Shown here piece after piece: positions 7,338-14,945 of a stretch of DNA of 34,030 bases. Both the position numbers and the translations under genes were made by a program. Where the stretch lies: contig CALMEG010000122.1 in the NCBI GenBank assembly GCA_937863185.1, positions 1-34,030 of the forward strand. Reading direction: 5' to 3'. Source of the stretch: an uncultured Paracoccaceae bacterium. Lineage in GTDB: Bacteria; Pseudomonadota; Alphaproteobacteria; Rhodobacterales; Rhodobacteraceae. The notes beneath the pieces are model-generated. The model searched no databases. It saw nothing but the letters and a program-made list of their open reading frames with translations, and was not told the DNA's origin. How positions within the stretch are numbered: the stretch's first letter is position 1; every line of letters starts with the position of its first letter.

Positions 7338-8990
7338 GTGCCGCAGACCACATCCACGCTTGCGCTGTTTCACAACCGGACCTTCCGCATGCTTTGGGTT
7401 GCGGCGCTTGCGTCTAATTTCGGCGGGCTGGTGCAGGCGGTGGGCGCGGCATGGATGATGACATCGCTGTCCTCGTCGCAAAGCATGGTGGCGCTGGTGC
7501 AATCTTCGGTCACGCTGCCGATCATGATCTTCTCGCTTGCCGCAGGGGTCTTTGCAGATAACTTCGACCGGCGCCGGGTGATGCTGGTGGCGCAGGGTTT
7601 CATGCTGGTCGTGTCGGTCGCGCTGGCCTTCATGGCCTATGAGGGGATGCTGACCCCTTGGCTGCTGCTGGGCTTCACCTTCCTGATCGGCTGCGGCACG
7701 GCGCTGCACAACCCGTCCTGGCAGGCCTCGATGGGCGATATCGTGCCGCGCGACGATCTGCCGGGGGCGGTGTCGCTGAACAGCATGGGCTTCAACATGA
7801 TGCGCAGCGTCGGGCCCGCCGCGGGCGGCGCCATCGTTGCGGTGGCGGGGGCGGCGGCGGCCTTCGCGGTCAACGCGGTCAGCTATGTGGCGATCATCGC
7901 GGCCCTTCTGGCCTGGCGCCCGGCGCTGCCCGCACGGCGCCTGCCGCGCGAGGCTTTCGGCGGCGCCTTTGCCGCGGGCCTGCGCTATGTCGCGCTGTCG
8001 CCAAACCTGCTGCGGGTGATCCTGCGGGGCTTTCTGTTCGGCCTTGCCGCGGTTGCCATTCAGGCGCTCTTGCCGATCGTGGTGCGCGACCATCTTGACG
8101 GAGAGGCCTTCGTCTATGGCGTGATGCTGGGGTGCTTCGGGCTGGGCGCGGTGTTGGGCGCGCTCTTGAATGCACGGCTGCGCGCGCGATTCCGCAACGA
8201 GATCATCACCCGCATGGCGTTTATGGGCTTTGCGCTCAGCACGGCGACGCTGGCCCTTGTGGGCAATGCGGTGATCTCGGGCGCGGCGTTGCTTCTGGCG
8301 GGGATCTGCTGGGTGGTCGCCCTGTCGCTGTTCAACGTGACGATGCAGCTTTCGACGCCGCGCTGGGTCGTCGGCCGTGTGCTGGCCCTGTATCAGACGG
8401 GTGTCTTCGGCGGCATGGCGGCGGGAAGCTGGCTTTGGGGCGCGCTTTCCGAGGGGTTCGGGCCGGATCGCGCGCTTCTTGGCGCCGCGGCGCTTCTGGT
8501 GATCGGCGCGCTTGCCGGAACGCGCGCGCCGCTGCCGGATTTCGGGCATCTGAACCTCGACCCGCTCAACAGGTTCAGCGAGCCGCCGCTGCGGCTTGAC
8601 CTGAGTCAGCGCAGCGGCCCGATCATGATCCTTGTCGATTACGACATCGCGCAACGGGACGTGCCCGAATTCCTGGAGCTGATGAACCAGCGCCGCCGCA
8701 TCCGCATTCGGGACGGGGCGCGGCAATGGGCCTTGCTGCGCGATCTGGAAGACCCCGACATCTGGACCGAGACCTATCACGTTCCGACCTGGGTCGAGTA
8801 TATCCGCCACCACGAACGCCGGACCCGTGCCGATGCCGGCGTTGCGGACCGGCTGGCCGCGCTGCACAAGGGCCGGCACCCGCCCCGCGTGCACCGCATG
8901 ATCGAGCGGCAGACCGTTCCAAGCCATGACGATACGCCAAGGCGTGGCCCGCAGGAAACACCCCCGCCGCCACCTGACACAGAGCTTTGA
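7338..8990 (+). CDS. MFS exporter (MFS_3/EntS-like) with a soluble C-terminal domain
   Basis: A 550-residue protein. Residues 1-415 form a 12-helix major-facilitator transporter: FHNRTFRMLWVAALASNFGGLVQAVGAAWMM is the usual opening of this subfamily, and GVFADNFDRRRVMLVAQ is the conserved 2-3 loop with its D-R-R-R signature. About residues 425-515 (from PIMILVDYDI through TWVEYIRHHERRT) form a soluble alpha/beta domain like the antibiotic-biosynthesis-monooxygenase fold found in the long members of this family. The last 35 residues are Pro/Arg-rich and probably disordered. The start is a GTG preceded by GAAGAGAGGG. It follows the EmrAB-like pair by 86 bp and may be co-transcribed or separate. 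Substrates of long MFS_3 proteins are mostly unknown. Confidence 0.85.
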   Translation: MPQTTSTLALFHNRTFRMLWVAALASNFGGLVQAVGAAWMMTSLSSSQSMVALVQSSVTLPIMIFSLAAGVFADNFDRRRVMLVAQGFMLVVSVALAFMAYEGMLTPWLLLGFTFLIGCGTALHNPSWQASMGDIVPRDDLPGAVSLNSMGFNMMRSVGPAAGGAIVAVAGAAAAFAVNAVSYVAIIAALLAWRPALPARRLPREAFGGAFAAGLRYVALSPNLLRVILRGFLFGLAAVAIQALLPIVVRDHLDGEAFVYGVMLGCFGLGAVLGALLNARLRARFRNEIITRMAFMGFALSTATLALVGNAVISGAALLLAGICWVVALSLFNVTMQLSTPRWVVGRVLALYQTGVFGGMAAGSWLWGALSEGFGPDRALLGAAALLVIGALAGTRAPLPDFGHLNLDPLNRFSEPPLRLDLSQRSGPIMILVDYDIAQRDVPEFLELMNQRRRIRIRDGARQWALLRDLEDPDIWTETYHVPTWVEYIRHHERRTRADAGVADRLAALHKGRHPPRVHRMIERQTVPSHDDTPRRGPQETPPPPPDTEL

Positions 8991-9091
8991 CCGCCCCGCC
9001 GCCGGGCGCTATCATGCGTGGCGAAGCGAGGACGACCTCCCCCTGTTCGGGACAGCACGCCGGGACGGCCCGATGATTGCAGGGGACATCC

Positions 9092-9523
9092 ATGCGCAGC
9101 ACCGCAGACCGCATCCGTCACGCCATCAGCTTCGAGATCATCGGCCTTGTTCTTGTCACCCCGGCGGGGGCTGCGCTGTTCGACATGCCGATGCACGATA
9201 TCGGCACCGTCGCTATCGTCGGGGCCACGCTCGCCACGGTTTGGAATTACATCTACAATCTGGCCTTCGATCACGCGATGCTGCGCCTTGCCGGGCATGT
9301 GCGCAAGTCGGTTGGGCTGCGCGTGCTGCATGCGCTTTTGTTCGAGGCGGGCCTGCTGGCGGGCCTCTTGCCGTTCATCGCGTGGTATCTTGGCGTGACG
9401 CTTTGGCAGGCCTTCGTGATGGACCTGTCCTTCGCGCTTTTCTACCTGGTCTATGCCTTCGGCTTCAACTGGGCCTATGACGTGGTCTTTCCCGTTCCGG
9501 CCCGTGTTCAGGGCGGCCGCTGA
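9092..9523 (+). CDS. PACE-family efflux transporter (AceI-like)
   Basis: A small inner-membrane exporter of 143 residues with four membrane helices arranged as two bacterial-transmembrane-pair repeats. The first repeat contains HAISFEIIGLVL, placing Glu at residue 15, the position of the essential Glu15 in AceI of Acinetobacter. The second contains LHALLFEAGLLAGLLPFIAWYLG and ends with FNWAYDVVFP, a typical PACE ending. ATG 9092, preceded by AGGGGAC, was preferred to TTG 9077. Known PACE proteins export chlorhexidine and other biocides or short polyamines. This is the fourth consecutive gene for an export component in the cluster. Its 3' end forms a hairpin that includes the stop codon. Confidence 0.9.
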   Translation: MRSTADRIRHAISFEIIGLVLVTPAGAALFDMPMHDIGTVAIVGATLATVWNYIYNLAFDHAMLRLAGHVRKSVGLRVLHALLFEAGLLAGLLPFIAWYLGVTLWQAFVMDLSFALFYLVYAFGFNWAYDVVFPVPARVQGGR

Positions 9524-9532
9524 AGGCCGCCC
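9511..9532. terminator. Hairpin at the convergent end of the PACE gene and dadA
   Basis: Perfect 8-bp arms GGGCGGCC (9511-9518) and GGCCGCCC (9525-9532) enclose a 6-nt loop that holds the TGA stop of the PACE gene. It lies between two converging genes 24 bp apart and reads equally from both sides, so a bidirectional terminator is likely although no T-run is present. Confidence 0.55.
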
Positions 9533-9547
9533 CGTCCCGATCCGGTG

Positions 9548-10852
9548 TCAGCCGATCGCGGGCCGCATGGCGGGTGCGCGGCGCAGGGCGGGGGCGTTGC
9601 GCAGATAGCGCGCATAGCCCAGATCCGCGCTTTCGATATCGGTGGCGGTGCCGCTTACGATATCGGCCAGAACCCGGCCCGAGCCAGCCGCCATCGTCCA
9701 GCCAAGCGTGCCGTGCCCGGTATTGAGGAACAGGTTGGCCACAGGCGTCGCCCCGATGACGGGCGTTCCGTCCGGCGTCATCGGACGCAGGCCCGACCAG
9801 AACTCGGCCCGACCCTGATCGCCTGCACCGCCGAACAGATCCTCGACCGAATGGGTCAGCGTCCTGCGGCGCTTGTCCTTCAGGCTGTGATCGAAGCCCG
9901 CGATCTCGGCCATGCCGCCCACGCGGATGCGGTCGCCCAGGCGGGTGATGGCGATCTTGTGGGTCTCGTCCATGACGGTCGAGACGGGCGCGCGGCCGGC
10001 ATCCACGATCGGAACGGTGATCGAATAGCCCTTGATCGGATAGACCGGCAGCTTCATCCCCAGCGGCGCCACCAGCGCGGGGGAATAGCTGCCAAGCGCC
10101 ACGACGAAGGCATCGCCCGCGATCTTGCCCATCGAGGTGTCGACCGAGGCGATCCGGTCCCCGTCACGGTTCAGCCGGTCGATCGAAACGCCATAGTGGA
10201 ACCGGACGCCAAGTGCCGCGGCCTTTTCGGCAAGGCCCTGCGTGAACTTGAAGCAATCGCCGGTTTCGTCCCGCGGCAGGCGCAGCCCGCCCACGATCTT
10301 GTGCCGCGCATCGCGCAGGCCCGGCTCGGCCGTAAGGCAGCCCGCGACATCGAGCACCTCGAAGGGCACGCCGCCGGCGCGCAGCACCTCGATATCCTTC
10401 GCCGCCGCATCAAGCTGTTTCTGGGTGCGGAAAAGTTGCAGCGTGCCCTGCTGGCGCTCGTCGAAGCGCAGGCCGGTTTCCGTGCGCAGATCGGTCAGGC
10501 AGTCGCGCGAATATTCGGCCAGCCGCACCATGCGTGTCTTGTTGCGCGCATAGGCGCGGGCGGTGCAGTTCCCCAGCATCTGCGCCATCCAGCGCAGCTT
10601 GGCCAGATCCGGCCGGGGCTGGACGATCAGCGGCGCATGCTCCATGAACATCCACTTGATCGCCTTGGCGGGAATGCCCGGTGCGGCCCAGGGCGAGGAA
10701 TAGCCGGGGCTGATCTCGCCCGCATTGGCGTAAGAGGTCTCAAGCGCCGCGGCGGGCTGACGGTCGATCACCGTCACCTCATGCCCGGCCTTTGCAAGAT
10801 ACCAGGCCGATGTCACCCCGATCACGCCCGATCCCAGAACCACCACCTTCAT
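9548..10852 (-). CDS. dadA: D-amino acid dehydrogenase small subunit
   Basis: FAD enzyme of 434 residues (E. coli DadA has 432) that oxidatively deaminates D-alanine and other D-amino acids to keto acids and passes electrons to the respiratory chain. The N-terminal nucleotide-binding strand-loop reads [20 protein letters not shown], with G-x-G-x-x-G at residues 7-12, followed by [37 protein letters not shown], a DadA hallmark. The C-terminal [23 protein letters not shown] is the second FAD contact. The ATG at 10852 was chosen over upstream in-frame starts because AGGGAG lies 9 nt before it. No alanine racemase is adjacent. It is divergent from the hydratase-like gene across a 270-bp AT-rich gap, which is the natural place for its control. 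Confidence 0.92.
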   Translation of the reverse strand: MKVVVLGSGVIGVTSAWYLAKAGHEVTVIDRQPAAALETSYANAGEISPGYSSPWAAPGIPAKAIKWMFMEHAPLIVQPRPDLAKLRWMAQMLGNCTARAYARNKTRMVRLAEYSRDCLTDLRTETGLRFDERQQGTLQLFRTQKQLDAAAKDIEVLRAGGVPFEVLDVAGCLTAEPGLRDARHKIVGGLRLPRDETGDCFKFTQGLAEKAAALGVRFHYGVSIDRLNRDGDRIASVDTSMGKIAGDAFVVALGSYSPALVAPLGMKLPVYPIKGYSITVPIVDAGRAPVSTVMDETHKIAITRLGDRIRVGGMAEIAGFDHSLKDKRRRTLTHSVEDLFGGAGDQGRAEFWSGLRPMTPDGTPVIGATPVANLFLNTGHGTLGWTMAAGSGRVLADIVSGTATDIESADLGYARYLRNAPALRRAPAMRPAIG

Positions 10853-10920
10853 GTCGCGCATCTCCCTGACGAAGGATTCCCTGCGCAATCATAGGCCCGT
10901 CATCGGGAAAGTTCTTCGAG

Positions 10921-10998
10921 ATTGATCCGGCAATATTGATATATAGCGCAATAATATCCCGCATATGGCGCATATTTGCGAATAATTCTTCACGCGAT
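10921..10998. promoter_or_regulatory. AT-rich control region between dadA and the hydratase-like gene
   Basis: A segment of markedly higher A+T than its surroundings lies between the two divergent genes. It includes the 8-bp palindrome CAATATTG (10931-10938) and an inverted pair CGCAA (10947-10951)/TTGCG (10976-10980) centred almost on CATATG (10962-10967). Such A/T-rich imperfect dyads are common for Lrp/AsnC-type regulators, which control dadA in other bacteria. The specific regulator here is a guess. The remainder of the 10853-11122 gap shows nothing further that I recognise. Confidence 0.4.
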
Positions 10999-11122
10999 TT
11001 TGGCGTGGCCCGGAAACCTGCGGCGCATGGGGCCGAATCCGGTGCGAATCTTCGTCCGGTTCCGGCAGGCCTGGCGCTGTGCTATGCCCGCCGGGGCAGG
11101 GCGGCATGCGGAAGGGGAAGGA

Positions 11123-11953
11123 ATGGGCGCGTTCGACGAATGGATCGGCCGGCAGACCAGCCGGACAGAGCCGATCACCGCGCGCATGCTGCGCGAATAT
11201 CACGCCACGCTTGCGGGCACCCGCGGGCCGGGGGCGGTGCTGCCGGGGTTTCACTGGTGCCTTGCGCCCGATGTGGTCGAGCCGCAGGATTTCGGCCGCG
11301 ACGGCCATCCGCGCACCGGGATCTTTCTTCCCGCCCTGCCCTTGCCCCTGCGCATGTGGGCCGGCGGGGCGCTGGAGTTTCATGCGCCGTTCCAGCCCGG
11401 TGATATCGTCACGCGCCAAAGCACGATTGCCGAAGTGACCTTCAAGACCGGGCGCAGCGGGCAGCTTGGCTTTGTGACCGTCGCGCATGAATACAGTGTC
11501 GCGGGCGCCCCGCGCCTGAGCGAGCGGCAGGATATCGTCTACCGCGCGCCTGCCCCCGCCGGGCAGCCGGCCCCCGCCCCGGCCGAGGACTGGGACGCGC
11601 TGCGCCGCTGGTCCATCACCCCGACGCCGACGCTGCTGTTTCGCTATTCGGCGCTGACCTTCAACGGCCACCGCATCCATTACGACCACCCCTATGCCAC
11701 CGGGGTCGAGGGGTATGACGGGCTGGTCGTGCATGGCCCGCTGCAATCGGTCTGGATGCAGAACCTTGCGGCGACCGTCCTGGGGCATCTGCCCGCGCGC
11801 TTCAGCTATCGCGGGCTGGTGCCGCTGATCTGCAACCTGCCGGTCACGATCGAGGCGCGGCAGGCCGGGGGCGGGCTGGACCTGCGGGTCCGCCGCGACG
11901 ATGACGGCGTGGTGACGATGCAGGCCCGCGCCGAGGATCCGAACCTTGCCTGA
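11123..11953 (+). CDS. Hot-dog-fold acyl-CoA hydratase (mesaconyl-C4-CoA / itaconyl-CoA hydratase-like)
   Basis: A 276-residue cytosolic protein with two hot-dog halves. The N-terminal half (about residues 1-140) is a degenerate FAS1-type dehydratase domain. The C-terminal half carries the MaoC-type hydratase-2 active-site segment FNGHRIHYDHPYA at about 180-192, where Asp188 and the His residues would activate water. GYDGLVVHGPLQSVWM completes the fold. ATG 11123, preceded by GGGGAAGGA, was preferred to an earlier in-frame ATG at 10976 that would run through the AT-rich control region. Close relatives hydrate mesaconyl-C4-CoA (3-hydroxypropionate-type glyoxylate assimilation) or itaconyl-CoA (itaconate degradation), and sequence alone does not decide between these. 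No lyase or CoA-transferase is beside it. Confidence 0.8.
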   Translation: MGAFDEWIGRQTSRTEPITARMLREYHATLAGTRGPGAVLPGFHWCLAPDVVEPQDFGRDGHPRTGIFLPALPLPLRMWAGGALEFHAPFQPGDIVTRQSTIAEVTFKTGRSGQLGFVTVAHEYSVAGAPRLSERQDIVYRAPAPAGQPAPAPAEDWDALRRWSITPTPTLLFRYSALTFNGHRIHYDHPYATGVEGYDGLVVHGPLQSVWMQNLAATVLGHLPARFSYRGLVPLICNLPVTIEARQAGGGLDLRVRRDDDGVVTMQARAEDPNLA

Positions 11954-11965
11954 GCGCCCGCGCTG

Positions 11966-12616
11966 TCACAGGCCCAGAAGTCCGGGCACCGCGCGCATCG
12001 AGGCGAAAAGCTCGGCCCCTTCGGCGGCAAGTCGGGGATGGGCGCCCTGCGGGGCATAGCCCAGGCAGCGCATCCTCGCCGCGCGCGCGGCCCGCGCGCC
12101 GGTGGAGCTGTCTTCGATCACCACGCAATGCGCCGGATCGGCACCAAGCGCGTGCGCGGCATAGAGGTAAAGGCCGGGATCGGGCTTTGGACAGCGAAGC
12201 TCCTGCCCCGAGAAAAGCCGCCCCCTCAGCCGGGCCAGGAGGCCGGGATGCTGGCCAAGCGTGGCCTGCATCTTGGCCTGGCGCCCGTTCGAGCCGACGG
12301 CATAGCCGATCCCCGCCGCATCCAGCGCATCCAGCAATTCGGGAATGCCGTCGATCAGCGGCGCATTGCCCGCAAGGCGGGCATAAAGCCGAGTGTAATA
12401 GGTCTCGACCCAATCTTCGGGCAGGCTTGCACCCATGCCGCGGGCGGTCTGCGCGACGCCCTCGATCGTGCCGCCGATGAACAGGGCCTCCATCTCGTGC
12501 GGATCAAGCGGCAGGCCATGCGCGGCAAGCTCTTCGCCCAGAAGGGCGAAGGTTGCGGGCTCGCTGTCGACCAGAACCCCGTCGCAATCGAACAGAACAG
12601 CGGCGGGCCGGTTCAT
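11966..12616 (-). CDS. HAD-superfamily phosphatase/phosphomutase (beta-phosphoglucomutase-like)
   Basis: Soluble hydrolase of 216 residues with all four HAD motifs: FDCDGVLVDSEP at the N-terminus (nucleophile and acid/base Asp), VGSNGR (motif II Ser), CPKPDPGLY (motif III Lys) and VVIEDSSTGARAA (motif IV Glu-Asp). A helical cap follows motif I, as in the phosphoglucomutase/phosphatase subclass. Its ATG overlaps the rsmD stop in an ATGA, making it the last gene of a three-gene operon (flavoprotein reductase, rsmD, this gene). It converges with the hydratase-like gene 12 bp away. The natural substrate is probably a small sugar phosphate, and nothing in the context narrows it further. Confidence 0.88.
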   Translation of the reverse strand: MNRPAAVLFDCDGVLVDSEPATFALLGEELAAHGLPLDPHEMEALFIGGTIEGVAQTARGMGASLPEDWVETYYTRLYARLAGNAPLIDGIPELLDALDAAGIGYAVGSNGRQAKMQATLGQHPGLLARLRGRLFSGQELRCPKPDPGLYLYAAHALGADPAHCVVIEDSSTGARAARAARMRCLGYAPQGAHPRLAAEGAELFASMRAVPGLLGL

Positions 12617-13176
12617 TGCGGCATCCTGAGCAGGGTCACGACCGTGTCGCCATATCTGCGCTGGTCGATCTGTTGCAGCGGTTCGGGCGGCGCGGGGGGG
12701 GCGCTTTCCTCCCATACCACGGTCGCGCCGGGCGCGATCCACCCCCCTTCGAGGCATGAGGCAAGCGCGGCCTCGCCCAGGGCCTTGCCATAGGGCGGGT
12801 CAAGGAAGATCAGCCCGTAGCCGGGGCCGCGATTGGGCCCCATCCGCGTGGCATCGCGGCGCCAGACATCGCTGACCCCCATGGCGCGCATCTTCTCGAT
12901 GTTCTGGCGCAAAAGCGCGCGCGCCGCCGCGCCGTCATCGACAAAGGCCACCCGTGCCGCGCCGCGCGACAGGGCCTCAAGGCCAAGCGCGCCGGTTCCG
13001 GCGAACAGGTCCAGCACGCGCGCGCCGGGCACCGGATTGCCATGCGTGCCGTTGATCAGAAGGTTGAAGATGGATTCGCGCACGCGGTCGGTGGTGGGGC
13101 GCAGATGGGCGGCGGCATCGCCCTCGCCCAGCTCGGCCAGTTTCAGGCCGCGCCGCTCGCCTCCGATGATCCTCAT
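12613..13176 (-). CDS. rsmD: 16S rRNA (guanine(966)-N(2))-methyltransferase RsmD
   Basis: A 187-residue SAM-dependent methyltransferase that modifies G966 (E. coli numbering) of 16S rRNA during small-subunit assembly. MRIIGGERRGLKL is the characteristic opening, and LRPTTDRVRESIFNLL is the conserved RsmD segment. VLDLFAGTGALGLEALSRGA is the SAM-binding loop (motif I), and LIFLDPPYG is the catalytic motif IV (DPPY). Both ends overlap neighbours through ATGA junctions, with the reductase gene upstream and the HAD hydrolase downstream, so translation of the three is probably coupled. Confidence 0.95.
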   Translation of the reverse strand: MRIIGGERRGLKLAELGEGDAAAHLRPTTDRVRESIFNLLINGTHGNPVPGARVLDLFAGTGALGLEALSRGAARVAFVDDGAAARALLRQNIEKMRAMGVSDVWRRDATRMGPNRGPGYGLIFLDPPYGKALGEAALASCLEGGWIAPGATVVWEESAPPAPPEPLQQIDQRRYGDTVVTLLRMPQ

Positions 13177-14375
13177 TTCAACAGGGCCTTCAGGTCGCTT
13201 TGCGGATCGCCGATCACCTCGGGCGCGGGCGATTTTCCGGCCTCGATCAGGCGCTTGCCGATCATGTAGGCGCGCGCGTCGTTCAGCGCATCCACCGCGA
13301 TCAGCCTCTCGTCGCGGTAATACCAGAAGGACAGCCCGTCGCCCTGCCGGGTGATGACGCGGGAATAGCCGCTGTTCAGCCCCGCGATCTGCAACTTGGT
13401 ATCGAACTGGTCCGACCAGAACCACGGCCGGGGGTGATAGTCCTGCCCCGCGCCCAGCATGTTGGCCGCGACCAGCTCGGCCATGTCGATGGCGTTGCCC
13501 ACGCTTTCCAGCCGGATGCGCCCCTCGGGGCCGGGGAAAGAGGCGCAATCCCCCGCCGCCCAGATCGCCGGGTCAGAGCTTTGCCCCATGGCGTTCACCG
13601 CGATCCCGTTGTCGATGGCAAGGCCCGCGGCCTCGGCAAGCGCGGTGGCCGGGGCGATGCCGATCCCGACGATCACCACATCGGCCGGAACATGGCGGCC
13701 ATCGGCCAGGTCGGCGCCGGTGACATGGGTGGTTCCGGTCAGCCGCGCAAGCCCCGTGCCTTCAAGGATCGTCACGCCGTGGCCCTCATGCAGGGCGCGG
13801 ATCGCGTCGGCCGTCCCGGCGCAGGCCACGCGGCCAAGGATGCGCGGCGCGGCCTCGATCAGCGTGACCGACAGCCCCAGCTTGCGCGCGACGGCCGCCG
13901 CCTCAAGCCCGATATAGCCGCCGCCCACCACGACAAGGCGCGCGCCCGGAACCAGCGCGGGGGCCATCGCATCCACATCGGCAAGGGTGCGCACCACATG
14001 CACGCCGGGCAGCGCGCCGCCGATCGCTTCGGGCAGGCGGCGCGGTGTGGCACCGGTGGTCAGGGCAAGCTGCGCATATTCCACGCTCTCGCCCGAGGCG
14101 AGCCTGACCCGCCTTGTCGCCCGGTCGATTTCGGTCACCCTCGTGCCGGTGCGCAGTTCGATCCCCTGGGCGGCCCAGAAGTCGTCGGCGCGCAGCGTAA
14201 GGCGCTCCAGCGGCATTTCGCCCAGAAGATAGGCCTTGGACAGCGGCGGGCGCTGATGGGGGGGCCCCGGCTCTTCGCCCACGATCGTCGGCTTCCCCGC
14301 AGATCCAAGCCCGCGCAGCTTGGCGGCCATGGATGCCGCCGCCTGGCCGCCGCCGATGATGACAATCCCGCTCAT
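13173..14375 (-). CDS. FAD/NAD(P)-dependent ferredoxin reductase-type oxidoreductase (rhodocoxin/putidaredoxin reductase-like)
   Basis: A 400-residue flavoprotein that transfers electrons from NAD(P)H to a small iron-sulfur protein. GIVIIGGGQAAASMAAKLR is the FAD-binding G-x-G-x-x-A loop, and PPHQRPPLSKAYL the typical redox-loop region. LVVVGGGYIGLEAAAVARKLG is the NAD-binding loop, and IWAAGDCASFP the second FAD contact. The C-terminal domain (FWSDQFDTKLQIAGL) is the one that follows in putidaredoxin/rhodocoxin reductases. ATG 14375 follows AGAGGGA on the minus strand. It heads the operon with rsmD and the HAD gene and is divergent from the peroxiredoxin gene by 80 bp. No ferredoxin or P450 gene is near, so its electron acceptor is unknown. 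Confidence 0.9.
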   Translation of the reverse strand: MSGIVIIGGGQAAASMAAKLRGLGSAGKPTIVGEEPGPPHQRPPLSKAYLLGEMPLERLTLRADDFWAAQGIELRTGTRVTEIDRATRRVRLASGESVEYAQLALTTGATPRRLPEAIGGALPGVHVVRTLADVDAMAPALVPGARLVVVGGGYIGLEAAAVARKLGLSVTLIEAAPRILGRVACAGTADAIRALHEGHGVTILEGTGLARLTGTTHVTGADLADGRHVPADVVIVGIGIAPATALAEAAGLAIDNGIAVNAMGQSSDPAIWAAGDCASFPGPEGRIRLESVGNAIDMAELVAANMLGAGQDYHPRPWFWSDQFDTKLQIAGLNSGYSRVITRQGDGLSFWYYRDERLIAVDALNDARAYMIGKRLIEAGKSPAPEVIGDPQSDLKALLK

Positions 14376-14455
14376 ATGCCGCTTCCCTCTGGTCGTTTCC
14401 GTGCCGAACCCTATATCCTGCCCGCATCGAAGCGCAACGCGACAGGGAGACTGCG

Positions 14456-14944
14456 ATGACGATTTCAACTGGGGCCAGGTTGCCCGAAGCGACACTTTTG
14501 ACCATGGGCGGGAACGGGCCGGAATCCGTTGCCCTTTCGTCCCGGCTTGATGGCCGCAAGGTGGTGATCTTCGGCCTGCCCGGCGCCTATACCGGCACAT
14601 GTTCCACCGCGCATGTGCCCAGCTTCATGCGCACCCGTGCGCAATTTGCCGAAAAAGGTGTGGATGAGGTGATCTGCGTCTCCGTCAACGACCCCTTCGT
14701 GATGAAGGCCTGGGGCGAGGCGACCGGCGCGACCGCAGCGGGCATCACCATGCTGGGCGATGCCGGTGGCGATTTCACCAAGGCGATCGGCATGGATTTC
14801 ACCGCCCCTGCCGTGGGGCTTTTTGACCGCTCGGCGCGCTATGCGATGCTGGTCGAGGATGGCGTGGTGAAGGTTCTGCACCGCGAAGAATCCCCCGGCG
14901 TCTGCGAGGTCTCGGGCGGAGAGGCGCTTCTGGCCGCGATCTAG
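14456..14944 (+). CDS. Prx5-type peroxiredoxin
   Basis: Thiol peroxidase of 162 residues that reduces hydrogen peroxide and organic hydroperoxides, probably using glutathione/glutaredoxin or thioredoxin. The active-site motif PGAYTGTCSTAHVPSF holds the peroxidatic Cys49; the family norm is PGAFTGTCS. VICVSVNDPFVMKAWG and FTKAIGMDF are further Prx5 landmarks. A second Cys near residue 152 (PGVCEVSGGEALL) could be a resolving cysteine, as in atypical two-Cys members. The start has ACAGGGAG upstream. It is divergent from a flavoprotein reductase and ends 1 bp before the end of a converging glutathione S-transferase gene, a grouping that suggests oxidative-stress defence. Confidence 0.93.
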   Translation: MTISTGARLPEATLLTMGGNGPESVALSSRLDGRKVVIFGLPGAYTGTCSTAHVPSFMRTRAQFAEKGVDEVICVSVNDPFVMKAWGEATGATAAGITMLGDAGGDFTKAIGMDFTAPAVGLFDRSARYAMLVEDGVVKVLHREESPGVCEVSGGEALLAAI

Positions 14945-14945
14945 C

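Noticed and set aside
7248-8927. 559-codon open frame on the minus strand across the MFS_3 gene
   Set aside because: Same composition artefact; no domain pattern and no suitable start.
10976-11122. 49-codon N-terminal extension of the hydratase-like protein
   Set aside because: The extension is Arg/Trp/Pro-rich, lies in the control region and has no ribosome site. ATG 11123 has GGGGAAGGA.
14376-14455. OxyR-type operator in the peroxiredoxin/reductase divergent gap
   Set aside because: I found no four-part ATAG-type pattern; the gap shows only ribosome sites and a possible weak promoter.
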